NCBI GenBank assembly: GCA_021521415.1
Contig: JAIQDT010007359.1
Coordinates: 80,310 to 144,309 of the forward strand
Reading direction: 5' to 3'
Source of the DNA: Bidens hawaiensis
Taxonomy: Eukaryota > Streptophyta > Magnoliopsida > Asterales > Asteraceae
DNA: 64,000 nt
Shown piece after piece: positions 12,325 through 22,700 of this stretch. A program made the translations under genes and the position numbers. The stretch's first letter is position 1; every line of letters begins with the position of its first letter. Below the pieces are notes generated by a model, which did no database searches, had not been told where the DNA came from, and saw nothing but the letters and a program-made list of their open reading frames with translations.

Positions 12325-14193
12325 TGATGTGTGTAAAATGATGCTCTCACAACTAAGCTTTAAATTTATTAAACGAAAATCCTAAAGAAACCACACAAAA
12401 CCGGCAAGTGTACCGATCACTAATAGTATAGCACTAAGGAAGTCCGAGTGTCGAACACAAGGACACGTGAAAACGTACTTAATACTTAACCCTAAATAAG
12501 ACTCACCTAAGAATAATATATTTTTAAATTGATTTTTAATTATTAACTATGTAACCTAACTTAAATTAACTTAAAATACTTAAATTAAGAAAAGTAGACG
12601 AAACTGTGAAAATAAGTTTTATCAATGGGAAAAACGTCTACATAGGTAAGAATCATATTGAATGTATAATAAGCTATTGGATTGTAGAATCTCACGACAC
12701 CGGTTCCTAAGGAATGACACAACTAAGGTTCACTCAGGAAGCTAGATTACCTCTCGGTCTCACTAACAAACCCTAACCTACCATGAATTGATTTTAAGAA
12801 CAAAACCGGGTGACTAATGGTTAACGTGCTCTAATGCCGACTCTCCTCTCGGTCTCACCGACACACTACCCTAATGGAGACAAATACTACGCAACCAAGG
12901 ATAGAGGAACAATTTATTTCAACTTAAACTAGGTCAAATAATCGCTCACAAACCCAAACCCGACAAGAACCGAACCCGCTCTTGCGCGATCCTAATTCTA
13001 ACAAGTAAAAGCTATGAGACGAGTTTACTTCCTATCACCTCTCGGTCTCTAAGAAGATGTCTACCCGCTGATTATATTCAATTAATACACTCACTTAAAC
13101 CCTACGGTTGTACATCCCGCAAACAAACCCTAAACACCAAGTAAAGAGTCCTAACAAGCAACAATCAATCAAAACTCATTCAATTAATCAAAGCAAGAGG
13201 TGTATGAGTGTAATTTTCTAATTCAAAGCCACTAAACACAACCTAATTCAATGTTAAAGCAAACTTTACATTAACAAATCAATCCAAACTACTTACTAAA
13301 ACCTAACAATAATCATCTAACCTAGGTAGAACTAACAAGTTTAGCTACACATTAAGTTTGGACAGCAGCTAACAATGGATTTAAACATCATAAACATTAA
13401 CATAAACATAATAAAACTCATTCAATGATCAAGAACAATCAAGCACAAGTTCAAATCAATTGCAAAATTATTCAAGTAAAAGATCAAGTTCAACTAATTA
13501 TGTAACTTGAATGAAAACACAAAGTTTATTGATGATTACTTAAGATATATGGCTGAAACAAATGATGATTAAGACCTGTAGTTTCTGTCCTGAGTTAACC
13601 TTAACGATCTCCTTACTCTCCTAGCCACCACAAAGCCTCTACAATAACTTTTCCTTTCTTTCTTTGCTGTCCAAATCTGCCGATCGCTGCTGCCCTCTTG
13701 GGTGTTAAGTTATTAATTTGGTTTCTTCCTAATTTGTTGCTCCCTTGGCTGCCGTGGGATTAAAACACAGCCACAAACTCAATCTAATAATGTTTCCTTA
13801 AAACCAACAAAGCTTTTAAATGCTAGTCGACCAAAAACACCCCAACAAACTTTAATTCTTTCTTTCTTCTACCTCTAACACAAACTGCCGATCGGAAATA
13901 TGTAGGCAGGTTAGGGTTTTGTTATTTATTTTAATTATTATAATTAGCAAGAAAGGCTTCTAATTTGTGGGTTTAGGTTGGGCCTTAACTTGTAGATTTA
14001 AAACTTGACCAAATAAGCCCCCTAAAGTCTTCAAATTTTACTCTTTTTTCCACCAAATCTCATAACCTACAAGTAAACAATCAACTTTGTAAAATTAAGC
14101 ATAAACAAGCCATAAAACTTAATAATTAAACTAAGAAAGTACTTAAATCATGATAAAACGATAAGGAAAGTAAGTGTGTTTAACAACAAATCA
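12325..14193 (-). repeat. 5' LTR of the Athila-like element, complete
   Basis: The 1869 bp begin TGATGTGTG and end AACAAATCA (+ strand), giving the TG...CA ends and the inverted TGATGT/ACATCA terminus. The right half matches the truncated left LTR. A CTCTCGGTCTC word recurs at about 12749, 12846 and 13041. CCGATCGG palindromes are present, one of them near 13889. It sits directly against copia sequence at 14194. Confidence 0.88.
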
Positions 14194-14850
14194 TTGGGTA
14201 TGCGGGAAATACAACTACAGGGTCTACAACAAGTCCACCAAACAGATTTTAGAGTCCTATGAGGTTCGTTGGCTGGAAGAAAATGAGACTGATGCTCGTG
14301 TTGGTCCTGATTGGCTATTTTACTACAATGAATTTTTCAAACCATTCAATGTGCTTCCAGTCATCAGCACTCAACCTCTATGTGGTCCCACTGTGGAAGC
14401 TGCTAGGGATAACTCACAATCAGTGACCCACATTCTCACTCATTGATGATGATGTCACCAAGTTAACTGATTCACCTGCAACTGGCACTAAGCCCAAGGA
14501 TACCTCAGAAACAGAATTTTCGACAAACACGTTTGAAGATACGGCTGCTGTTGAGGGGGAGAGTTCCATCCGTCAGATATTTGGGAGTACACTGTTTCCT
14601 AATACCATCCCTGATGAATATGTTGCTGGTACTTCGTACTCTAATAGTACGGCGACATCTGGCTGGAAAAATCCCCTTGCTGATTTTAGTGAGAACGTGT
14701 CAAATCTTCAACCTAACAATGATGTTGCCGATCACCTAATTTCATCAAGAATCCAAAAGAATCATCCGATTGAAAATGTCATAGGTCTCATTGAAGCGGG
14801 AGTTTCCACCAGAAGTCAGATAGGACACATAAACAGTTGCATGTTTTCAT
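14194..14850 (+). pseudogene. Copia linker between integrase and RT, resumed after the insertion
   Basis: Sequence resumes with GGGTATGCGGGAAAT, the GYAGN motif, then RVYNKSTKQ, LESYEVRWLEENETDARVGP and LFYYNEFFKPFN. These are the conserved residues that follow integrase in SIRE-type copia elements. A one-base loss near 14212 shifts the frame, and further frame breaks follow at 14444 and 14740. The part is acidic and low-complexity up to the RT start. It proves that 3837-4204 and 14194-16358 were once one gene. Confidence 0.85.
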
Positions 14851-15791
14851 GTGTTCATCTCTCAAATTGAGCCTAAAAAGGTTGAAATGGCTTTTCAAGA
14901 ACCTAGTTGGGTTGATGCTATGCATGAAGAATTGAATCAGTTTGATAAGTTAAAGGTCTGTAGATTGGTTAAACTGCCGGAAGGAAAGAAAGCTCTTGAT
15001 ACAAGATGGGTTTTCAGAAACAAGCAAGATGACACCGGGGTTATTGTTCGTAATAAGGCACGATTGGTAGTTCGGGGTTTTCGTCAGGTGGAGGGGTTAT
15101 ATTACACTGAAGTCTATGCCCCAGTGGCTAGACTTGGGGCTATTAGAATTTTTCAGGCATATGCATCATTCATGGGGTTTACAGTGTATCAGATGGATGT
15201 TAAGACCGTGTTTCTGTACGGTGAGGTCAAGGAGGAGATTTATGTTGATCAGCCACCAGGTTTTGTTGATTCTAAGAAACCAAATCATGTCACAAGTTAG
15301 ACAAGGCATTGTACGGGTTACATCAGGCTCCTCGAGCGTGGTATGCTACATTGACCGCGCATCTTCTTGATCATGGCTACAAGCGTGGAACCATCGATCA
15401 AACCTTGTTTCAGAAAACTATCGGAAAAGATTTGATTCTCGTCCAGATCTATTTTGATGACATCATCTTTGGATCCACCAGCGCTGAGTTGTGCACAGAA
15501 TTTGAGGGTGTAATGAAAAAGAGGTTTGAGATGAGTTCGTTGGGAGAATTGACAACGTTTCGGTGGCTACAGGTTCTCCAAAGCTCAGAAGGAATCTTAC
15601 TACATCAAGGGAAGTACATTGAGGATATGCTGGCAAAGTTTAAGTTTCAAGATTCAAAGAGTGCCAACACTCCCATGGCGGAAAGACCACTGCTGTCATC
15701 TGATCCTAATAGGAGTCCCGTAGATCAAACATACTATAGATCGATGATCGGGTCTCTGATGTACCTGACAGCAAGTCGTCCTGACATCTAG
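14851..15791 (+). pseudogene. Copia reverse transcriptase
   Basis: RT domain in two frames: EPSWVDAMHEELNQF, DTRWVFRNK, YTEVYAPVARL and QMDVKTVFLYGE (normally KTAFLYGE) to 15299, then a frameshift and MYGLHQAPRAWY onward. The catalytic box reads YFDDIIFGS instead of YVDDIIFGS. GSLMYLTASRPDI ends at a TAG (15789). Directly after it, FAVKRIFRYLKG follows, so the usual segment of about 15-20 residues between SRPDI and KRIFRYLKG is deleted. Confidence 0.9.
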
Positions 15792-16358
15792 TTTGCTGTT
15801 AAACGTATTTTTAGATATCTGAAGGGACAATCAAAGTTAGGTCTTTGGTATCCCAAACAATCAGAATTTGATCTTTATGCTTTTGCTGATAGAAATTATG
15901 GTGGAGATGACATTGACAGGAAATCCACGTCAGCTGGTTGCCAGTTCTTAGTAGACCGTCTCATTTCATGGCAGTGTAAGAAACAACAGACGGTGTCTAC
16001 TTCGACTGCCGAAGCGGAGTATGTTGCTGCATCTGCTTGCTTCTCTCAGGTTATCTGGATGCAAAACCAACTGCTGGATTACGGTTAGGAATTTCTTGAT
16101 ACTCCTATTTTTTGTGATAATGATGCGGCCATTGCAATTGTGAAAAATCCAGTTCAACACTCTAAAACCAAGCACGTCGATATCAAAATTCATTTTATTC
16201 GTGACTGTTTCGATCGAATATTAATTCACCTTGAACAAGTCCACACTGACAACAATGTGGCGGACTTATTTACAAAACCGGTCGGAATAGCGAAATTTAA
16301 TGTGCTTGTGGGTTTCTTAAAATGCTTCGTTTCGAGGATTGAGTCTTTTTGGGTATAA
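15792..16358 (+). pseudogene. Copia RNase H
   Basis: The frame continues from RT as KRIFRYLKGQSKLGLWYP, YAFADRNYGGD (the usual DSDYGG Asp is replaced), STSTAEAEYVAA, a stop at 16086-16088, then PIFCDNDAAI and HSKTKHVDIKIHFIRD, VADLFTKPV and FNVLVGFLKC. RNase H removes the RNA strand during cDNA synthesis. Besides the internal TAG, the first catalytic Asp region looks altered. The gene ends at TAA 16356-16358. Confidence 0.88.
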
Positions 16359-16390
16359 ATTTGTACGTATGTGTTATTTTTGCACAAATT

Positions 16391-16404
16391 TAGGGGGAGA
16401 AAAG
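16391..16404 (+). other. First polypurine tract after copia pol
   Basis: TTTAGGGGGAGAAAAG follows pol at once. Sirevirus elements are known to carry several such tracts. A second near-identical one (CCAAGGGGGATAT) directly precedes the 3' LTR at 21378, about 5 kb downstream. Confidence 0.65.
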
Positions 16405-16528
16405 TCAAAAAGTCAAAATAGTATGTGTTCGTGTTTTACTTTTTAAGGAAATTCAAAATGTCAAAAATAGTGTGTGTGCGTTGTCTTTATTACTAAAAAA
16501 ATTATTAAAAATTTTCTTGATTCATTCT

Positions 16529-16810
16529 CGCTTAAAATTATGTCTGTTGCTTAAGTTTGAAGGACATATACTCATATATGGTTGGTCCGGTGTTCTACCT
16601 TGAGCTTCACAGGATAGCCATTTACCCAATGACTGAAAGCACTCGGGGCGATTATGATGTGTTTTGTGTTTTGTGTTCTTTCACTTAAAACTATGTCGGT
16701 AACTTTGAGCTGGAAGGACATGTATGTTCATACATGTTTGGTCCGGTTAACCACTTGTGGTCATACATGATAGCCATTTACCTAAAAGCTTAACAATGAC
16801 CGGGGTGACT
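16529..16810 (+). repeat. Two-copy imperfect tandem repeat after copia pol
   Basis: Two units of about 125-150 bp (16529-16652 and 16680-16810) share GGAAGGACAT-like, TTTGGTCCGG-like and GATAGCCATTTACC words in the same order. Each contains a small palindromic core (CATATATG or ACATGT). A weaker third relative may lie near 17085-17160. Confidence 0.65.
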
Positions 16811-18028
16811 GAATCCTTAACACGCGTGTTTTATGTAACTCCATGGGAAGTGATATTATTATTCAGTTAACAGCTTTTTAGAAGCTTCAAAAAATTTTCA
16901 AATGAAAATCGATCCAACCTTTGGAAAATGATAGGTAAATTGTTTTTGTGTGCCTAATGGGTAAAGTTACTAAGCTTAAAAGGCTCTAGAACAGTCATTG
17001 ATTTGTATGGTAGCTTTCCATGATGCGTAAAAGTTGAGGTGATATAAACTAAACTTGCTAAATTTAATGTGGATTGTCATTCGGTAGAAATGTGCATGTC
17101 TCTAGATACATCTCTCCGAATGATAGGCAGAAAAGCAATTACCCAGTCATACACGAGCCCGTTAGTGTCTTGATCACCAAAAATATTGTATTGTCAAGCT
17201 ATTATTATTTAGTCAAAAAATAAATCTGCAAAAGAGTTATTTGAGTTTATTCTAGTCCATTAAAACTATTTTGAGAGGCTTAAAGAGTTAAACTAGAACT
17301 ACAGAGATGGGGGCACACAAGTAAGTCCTGTCATGTCTCGAATGAAAAGGCTTGTCAGTTTACTGGCACTAAGTCCAACGTTCAACCTTAAAGCCTAAAA
17401 TTTGCGTTAATATAAAATCTTTTGATCAAGCACTAGGGGGTTGGAGTCAAATTGGGGTGATCTGGGGAAAGCCAAATACACTTTGAGAAGAGATAGGAGG
17501 CATCAAAGGTCCATGAGTGATGTCCATCTAAGCATTATGCCGAATTGAACTTTAATCATATCACTGATGCAATGAAAATCAAGCTAGGTATGTTATGCCT
17601 GCTATCAACCTGTCTCTTTATGTCATAATAACGCTGAACATGAATCCTTGTGACAGCCTCTTAAACGATATGATTCCATGTTCGGATCTTTTCATAAAAA
17701 GGCGGAGATTTTACTTAAACTGAAATTTGATCCCAATCTTACAAATTTTAAGAGAATTCCTTTATACGTTGTTTGGTCTTAATTAATTTTTAACTTATGA
17801 TATTTTATTTTTGTTGGTGTGTCTTACCCCGAAACTACTCTCCTCGAAATTGTTTTTACCATTTTACTTCAACAAGAGTTCAAATGTGATTTGGACTGTT
17901 TATTGTTTGAGCTGATTATTTTAAACAAAGGTTCAATATGTGGTTTGGACTGATTTTTGTTTTGGGCCATTCTGAGCCCAACTTGAGTTCTCGGTCCATC
18001 TTTTAGTTTTCGGCCTGGTTTGTTTGAA
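16811..18028 (+). other. Copia spacer between pol and third ORF, no gene seen
   Basis: AT-rich DNA with no open frame of note. Its only features are scattered words related to the 16529-16810 repeat and, near 17985, the GTTCTCGG word that recurs in the 3' LTR. Confidence 0.5.
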
Positions 18029-18170
18029 ACATAAATATCTTAGATATTGTTGTTCTAATTTCATTATTCACAATAATTCAAATTCTGGTTCTCTCTCACT
18101 CAAGTCTTCTTGCCGAAAACTAAACCATCTTCACTAATCATCTATTAGTGTTCCCTTGTTTGATTCACAG
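18029..18170 (+). promoter_or_regulatory. Possible internal promoter and leader exon for the third ORF
   Basis: ACATAAATATCT near 18029 is TATA-like and is preceded by GAGTTCTCGGTCC and TTTTCGGCC (17985-18017), the word family of the LTR hairpin. About 100 bp of C/T/A-rich leader follows, ending in TTCACAG before a GTAATG donor at 18171. This is only an inference from layout. Confidence 0.35.
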
Positions 18171-18779
18171 GTAATGAGCTATGCCATATGAGATCTAGGT
18201 GTTGACAACGGCTCACTTGAGGTTGCCATAAACTGATTTCATGGATGGATTGATGAGTTAAAAGGAATTCATAAGAAATTAGGGGTTTTGAGTGGACATC
18301 TTAGGGTTTAATTAGGTGTTTTCGGCTATTTGTTTTATACGAGTTGCAGGTTTTATTGCGGTCTTGGTTGAGATCTCGGTGCATTGAAGATGATTGCACG
18401 TTTCCCAAGGAGGAACCCAAGGGGTTCTCTGTTCCCAGTTGTCAAGGGTTCTCGGTTGACTTTCGTTTACCGTGAACACCTTGTCTTGACAGAAAACTCC
18501 CGTTCTCAGTTAAATGACCGAGAACCCCAGTTGACCGAGATTGTTCTCGGTTGTTTCCTTTGACTTTCATTGACCGAGAACTCCCTCAGTTGACCGAGAT
18601 CTCGCCATTTGGGCTGAATTCTCATCGTTGGGACTTATCCTATACTGGTTAAATTTGGGCCTTCAGATGAGCTCTATATGGGGCCTGGTTTAACTTATTG
18701 GACCAAATATCTTATTTTTCATTTTTAAATACTATCGAATTAATCCATATATTTATCTAACTTGATACGTTTGGTGCAG
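18171..18779 (+). other. Candidate leader intron ahead of the third ORF
   Basis: The donor is CACAG/GTAATG. A good branch-like CTAAC lies at about 18757-18761, and the acceptor TTTGGTGCAG ends two bases before the ATG at 18782. The 609 bp inside hold several GTTGACCGAGA repeats (18450-18605). Splicing would place the ATG of the third ORF near the 5' end of a short message. Not tested by RNA. Confidence 0.4.
18440..18605 (+). repeat. GACCGAGA repeats inside the candidate intron
   Basis: TTCTCGGTTGAC and its partner GTTGACCGAGA occur at least five times in both orientations and end in the 10-bp palindrome CGAGATCTCG (18595-18604). The same CCGAGAACTC word builds the perfect hairpin in the 3' LTR at 21460-21485. 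Confidence 0.65.
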
Positions 18780-18781
18780 AA

Positions 18782-21348
18782 ATGGCCGATCAGAATTCGT
18801 TAAAGGTTGTTGATACACACAACATAGCTGGATACTTATATGATTTACCTCTGACTCACAAGGAATTCAAGTCTATGATTGTCGGTCTTAAGCCGTGCAG
18901 GATCTCTCACGCACTACGAGAGAATCCTGTTATATGCAAGAAGATGATCACGGATTTTTGGAACAACGCTTCAATCAACCCACGAGGACAAGATGGAGTT
19001 ATATCCATAGACTCCAAAGTTCAAAAGAAGCCAGTTAGTATCACTGAGGCTATCGTGAGAGAGGTGTTGATGTTTGGCGATCAACCTGATTACCCGATTG
19101 AGTATCCCACTGCTGATGTTACTGAGGTTCTCACCAAAATGGGTTACGAGGGCACCTATCATCCGGTAATCAAGAAGCTATTTCATCCATACAGGAGATT
19201 CTTGATTCACACGTTCTTCACCTGCATGTCTGGTAGGAAAGGGAGCTTTGATGAGATTAGTCATGTTCAGATGTCCGATGTCACTGCTTTGATCATGGAT
19301 TGGAATTACAATTATTCCAAGTTTGTTTTCAATGAAATGATGAGCAATCTAAAAGGGAAGAAGAAGGAGATGTTCCTTATGTATCCAAGATTCCTGCAAA
19401 TGATCTTTGATTCTCACTACACCGATCTTGTCAAGTCCGTTGACACCTTGGATATGAAGTCAATGGGACCAAATACCTTTGGATTGATGAAGCAAAAAAG
19501 AAAAACATCTAAGATTGTGTACCAGGGCCTCCATGCTCTGGTTAAATTCAGATGATTTGCGGAAATAGAAGCTGAGCCAGTTATAGCTCAGGTTGCTGAT
19601 GAACATGTGGCTCCAACTCAGCCACGTGTTGCGTCATTTGAAATTTCTAATGATGAAGAAGATGAAACTGAACACCATCAATCAGATACCTCTCCAAGTG
19701 CTGAGAACTTAAGTGCTTTGGAAGTTGTAAAAGCTTTGTTACAGTCAACTGCTCTGAAGCCTCCTCAGACAGTTGTTGAAATCAGTGAGGAAAATATAGC
19801 TGAAGATCCACCCGCAGACCTCGGTCCACGTAAACGAAGAAAGAAAGATCTGAGGCCTGGTATGCTGATAAGTGAACCTGAAACAACCACTACACCAACC
19901 ATAGATGCAACAATTAGACCACAACAACAAACTGCTTAACCTGAGCCACATGCTCCCGAAATACAAGCTGAACAAGATACATCTACTGCTGAGCCTTCAT
20001 TTCATGATCTGTTGACTAGTGATTTTGTTAGTGAATTTGACTTTGAGACAGATATTCCAGACACCGACACTACAGATATTCCCTCCAGTTCATCTGGTCC
20101 AGATGCTCAGGGTCAGTCGAGTTCAGGTACGTCAGACAAGATTGCCCAAATTCTGGCAATGCAAGAATCTTACCTTCAGAACAAAGGTAAAGGTGTTGTT
20201 CTTGAAGATGCTCCTGTTGACATTCATGCATTACAACGCCGAGTCTTTAAACTCGAGCAAGATTCAGTAGTTAAAGACGTTCGTATTCAAGAGTTGGAAG
20301 CAGGTAACTCTAACAAAGATGCCAAGATCAAAGAACTACAGTCCAACATGGGAGAATTAACAGCATTGTATCTTGACCTTCAACAAAAGTTGTTTCAAAA
20401 GTTTGGAAAAGAGTTTAAAGGCAATGATGATGTGGTCTCTAAACTGCAAAACATTAGTCAAGGCGGCAGCTCTGCTACTCGCCCTGTTGACAACAATATG
20501 ATTCGTAATCACTGCAACAGTACATGGATGCCCCCTTCATCACCAAAGGAAAATCGAACAGAATTCAGCAGAAAATACTTGAAAAGGGGAAGAAGAAATT
20601 GCTGGTGATGCAGAACTCAAATCAGAACATTGAATCATCAGATCATCCAGACAGGTTTGTCATTACTTTTCAAAAGGGGTTCTCGGATAAATATGGTGAC
20701 CGATCAGGAGTTCTATCATTGGGTTTTGATGCAGACAAGAATATGTGGTGGGTAAAGAGGAAGTCAGGAACAACTGAGTATTACAAGAAAATGAAAGACT
20801 TTGGCTCCTGGACCAAAGTGGACCTTAGTGACCTGATTAACTCTCCTTTCACCAACCCGACGAATGACAAACGTGGTATAGACTTCTGGAACTTTCTGAG
20901 AAGGGAAGTTGACAGAGGCTTCCCAAATATCAAGACTGCTGAATCTTTTCTGAAGAAGGCAAAGGGAGTCCAAGATCCAAAGACCGGGAAAACAATGGTA
21001 AATGTTATGTGGTCTTCCACGGACAAGGCCACTCATATTCCTTTGCCGGACGCGATTCCAGATGGCACATTGGACAACATGAGATTTTGGATGCATGATA
21101 GTGTCACTGCTACAGTTGTCATCAAGCTGGCGAAAGGAAATGTTCAGTACAGATTTGTTAATCCAAGAGACTTATTAAAGTTAGGAGAAAGGGACATCAA
21201 GACGCTCAGTACTTTCCAGATAATTGTTGATCCGATTTTTGAAATGGCTGCTAAAGAATTCACCGGTATGGTAGCTTCTATTATCATATGCAAGTTTTGG
21301 GCAGGTGCATTGAAAGATGCTGACATTGACTACATGGAGCATGATTAA
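18782..21348 (+). pseudogene. Third ORF of the SIRE-type copia, about 855 codons
   Basis: One frame runs from ATG 18782 through TGA 19553 and TAA 19937 to about 20560. A frameshift then carries it to TAA 21346-21348. The N-terminal ~250 residues contain PVSITEAIVREVL, TKMGYEG, RFLIHTFFTCMSG and FLMYPRFLQM, a pattern I know from Asteraceae copia third ORFs, some of which databases label as synaptobrevin-like. An acidic Ser/Pro/Thr-rich middle and a coiled coil (20220-20400, LQRRVFKLEQD to LDLQQKLFQKF) follow. The C-terminal part has RFVNPRDLLKLGERDIKTL. It shows no clear signal peptide or membrane segment, so env-like function is not supported. Function unknown. Confidence 0.75.
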
Positions 21349-21365
21349 AAGACAAAGCCACAAAC

Positions 21366-21377
21366 CAAGGGGGATAT
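21366..21377 (+). other. 3' polypurine tract of the copia
   Basis: AAGGGGGATAT directly precedes the LTR start TGTTGGG. The same context, on the - strand, precedes the TGTTGGTG LTR at 62004. Confidence 0.8.
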
Positions 21378-21459
21378 TGTTGGGCCTAGTTTATATGGTT
21401 TGTACTTAGTCTAAGTTGTTTTGTGTTTCACTTGTACTTGGGCTTGGGCTAACATGTAA

Positions 21460-21485
21460 GCCGAGAACTCCTTAGAGTTCTCGGC
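21460..21485 (+). promoter_or_regulatory. Perfect 11-bp inverted repeat in the copia LTR
   Basis: GCCGAGAACTC, a 4-base CTTA loop, then its exact reverse complement. It sits about 42 bp upstream of the LTR TATA box, so it may be a protein-binding palindrome in U3 rather than an RNA terminator. Its half-site recurs at 17985 and 18440-18605. Confidence 0.75.
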
Positions 21486-21526
21486 GGGCTTTTGGATGCG
21501 TATGGGCTTAGGTGTTTTGGGTTTCC

Positions 21527-21534
21527 TATATATA
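21527..21534 (+). promoter_or_regulatory. TATA box of the copia 3' LTR
   Basis: TATATATA follows GTTTCC and is followed by GTAGATGTCTTG. It is the likely core promoter of the LTR. Confidence 0.55.
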
Positions 21535-21779
21535 GTAGATGTCTTGTATAGGTAACCGGTTATTCGTTCACTCATTATTCAGTATTGTGTATTGTAAGTG
21601 CTTAAGCACCCGACGTATCTTAATATACGTGTGGTTTGAAGCAATCCCGTGTTACTATCTTGTGTTTACTCGTGTTCTTGAATCATCAAGTATCGGTATT
21701 CCGCATCTATACTTGTTATATTGATATCATAATTGTAGTGATCCAGATTCGGGACTTACACAAGTGTTTTATTAGGTAA

Positions 21780-22700
21780 GTAAAAATATTTAACTTTGGC
21801 GGCTAAATCATGACGACTAAGAGAGAAAATTAATACGACTAAAAGAAAAAAAATGTGAGCCGACTAAATATTTAATTTTGCAGTTAAAGTATTTAATATA
21901 GTGGCTAAATGAAAATGACTAAGAGAGAAAAACAAGAAAGCTGACTAATTATTTAATTTGTTTGGTAAATATTTTAAATTTTGGCGGCTAAAAGAGAAAA
22001 AAAACGGCTAATAAAGCATACAATCTGATATGAGTAAACGACAACGTTAACAAACATATTTTTTTTAAAAACTGAGGATCTTATGTGATAAGAAAGTAAA
22101 AAGTTTGATAGGGTGGATACGGTTTTACAAGATGGAGTGAAGATGGTTGTATAGTTTTATAAAAATGGTTGGTGAAAAAATTAAATTTGGATAGGTAAAT
22201 GTATTTATTTCTGATGGCTAAAACATATCGAGTAGGAGAAAAAAATTGATGGCTAGTCGAAACCGGCTAAATAATTAATTGAGTAGGTAAAAATATTTAA
22301 TTTGGGGGCTAAATTTACATCGGCTAAGTGAAGCCGGCTAAATTTTTAAAAACGAGTTGGTAAGGTTGGTAAAATATTCAATATGGCGGCTAAAAATAGA
22401 CAGCTAAATGAAAAAAAGAAGGCGGTTAAGTGAAGCCTTAGCCTACAAGCCGAGTTGGAGCCGGCTAAAAAGGAATATTTGGAGCCGACTAAGTAAATAT
22501 ACATGTATCCCGAAGCCGGCTAAGAGTCAAAGATGCCGGCTAAATAACCATAGATGTAGACTAAGTTTAGCCGCCTTGGACACGTGTCGAATTTTTATTG
22601 GATAAAGGTGCGACCCGTTTACTTTTTATAAAATTTTGTGTCCATAAAGTGGCAGCTAAGGCTTAGCCGTCTTAGCCGATTTCGGTGACGTGTCAGTTGT
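21780..22700. repeat. Degenerate GGCTAA-rich repeat field
   Basis: The word GGCTAA(A/G), often as GCCGGCTAA or GGCGGCTAAA followed by TATTTAATTT, recurs some 15-20 times. Units are irregular, roughly 30-70 bp. No ORF of note. It could be an old satellite-like array or the end of an unrecognised element. Confidence 0.6.

Larger units (their letters stand above)
4202..14193 (-). mobile_element. Ty3/gypsy Athila-like retrotransposon nested in the copia
   Basis: Reading right to left on the - strand: 5' LTR (14193-12325), PBS region, gag, protease-RT-RNase H, integrase, post-pol spacer, PPT, 3' LTR remnant (5062-4202). LASINLMP-type protease, [10 protein letters not shown], an HHCC integrase and the CX2CX3HX4C gag knuckle point to the Athila lineage. 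The element is about 10 kb as it stands. The 3' LTR lacks its outer 1014 bp and no target duplication remains, so the left end was lost by deletion together with some copia sequence. Confidence 0.9.
1..21762 (+). mobile_element. Ty1/copia retrotransposon, SIRE/Maximus type, split by a nested insertion
   Basis: Parts appear in copia order: gag with CCHC knuckles, DSG protease, H-H-C-C pre-integrase, DDE integrase, RT, RNase H, then a long third ORF and a 3' LTR. A third ORF downstream of pol and AGGGGGA-type polypurine tracts are family traits of Sirevirus elements. The 5' LTR and PBS lie outside the window. Bases 4202-14193 belong to a nested Athila-like element, so the visible copia is about 11.8 kb, in the usual size range of this clade. 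Every coding part carries stops or frameshifts, so it is inactive as read. The lineage call rests on motifs and layout, not on a tree. Confidence 0.85.
21378..21762 (+). repeat. 3' LTR of the SIRE-type copia
   Basis: It starts TGTTGGGCC after the PPT and is read to CTTACACA at 21762, giving TGT...ACA ends. TATATATA lies at 21527-21534 and a hairpin upstream. The right end is a judgement, because the 5' LTR is not in the window for comparison. Confidence 0.65.

Noticed and set aside
19607..19939. Separate small gene in the third ORF
   Set aside because: Same frame as the parts before and after, separated only by stop codons; it is one decayed gene.
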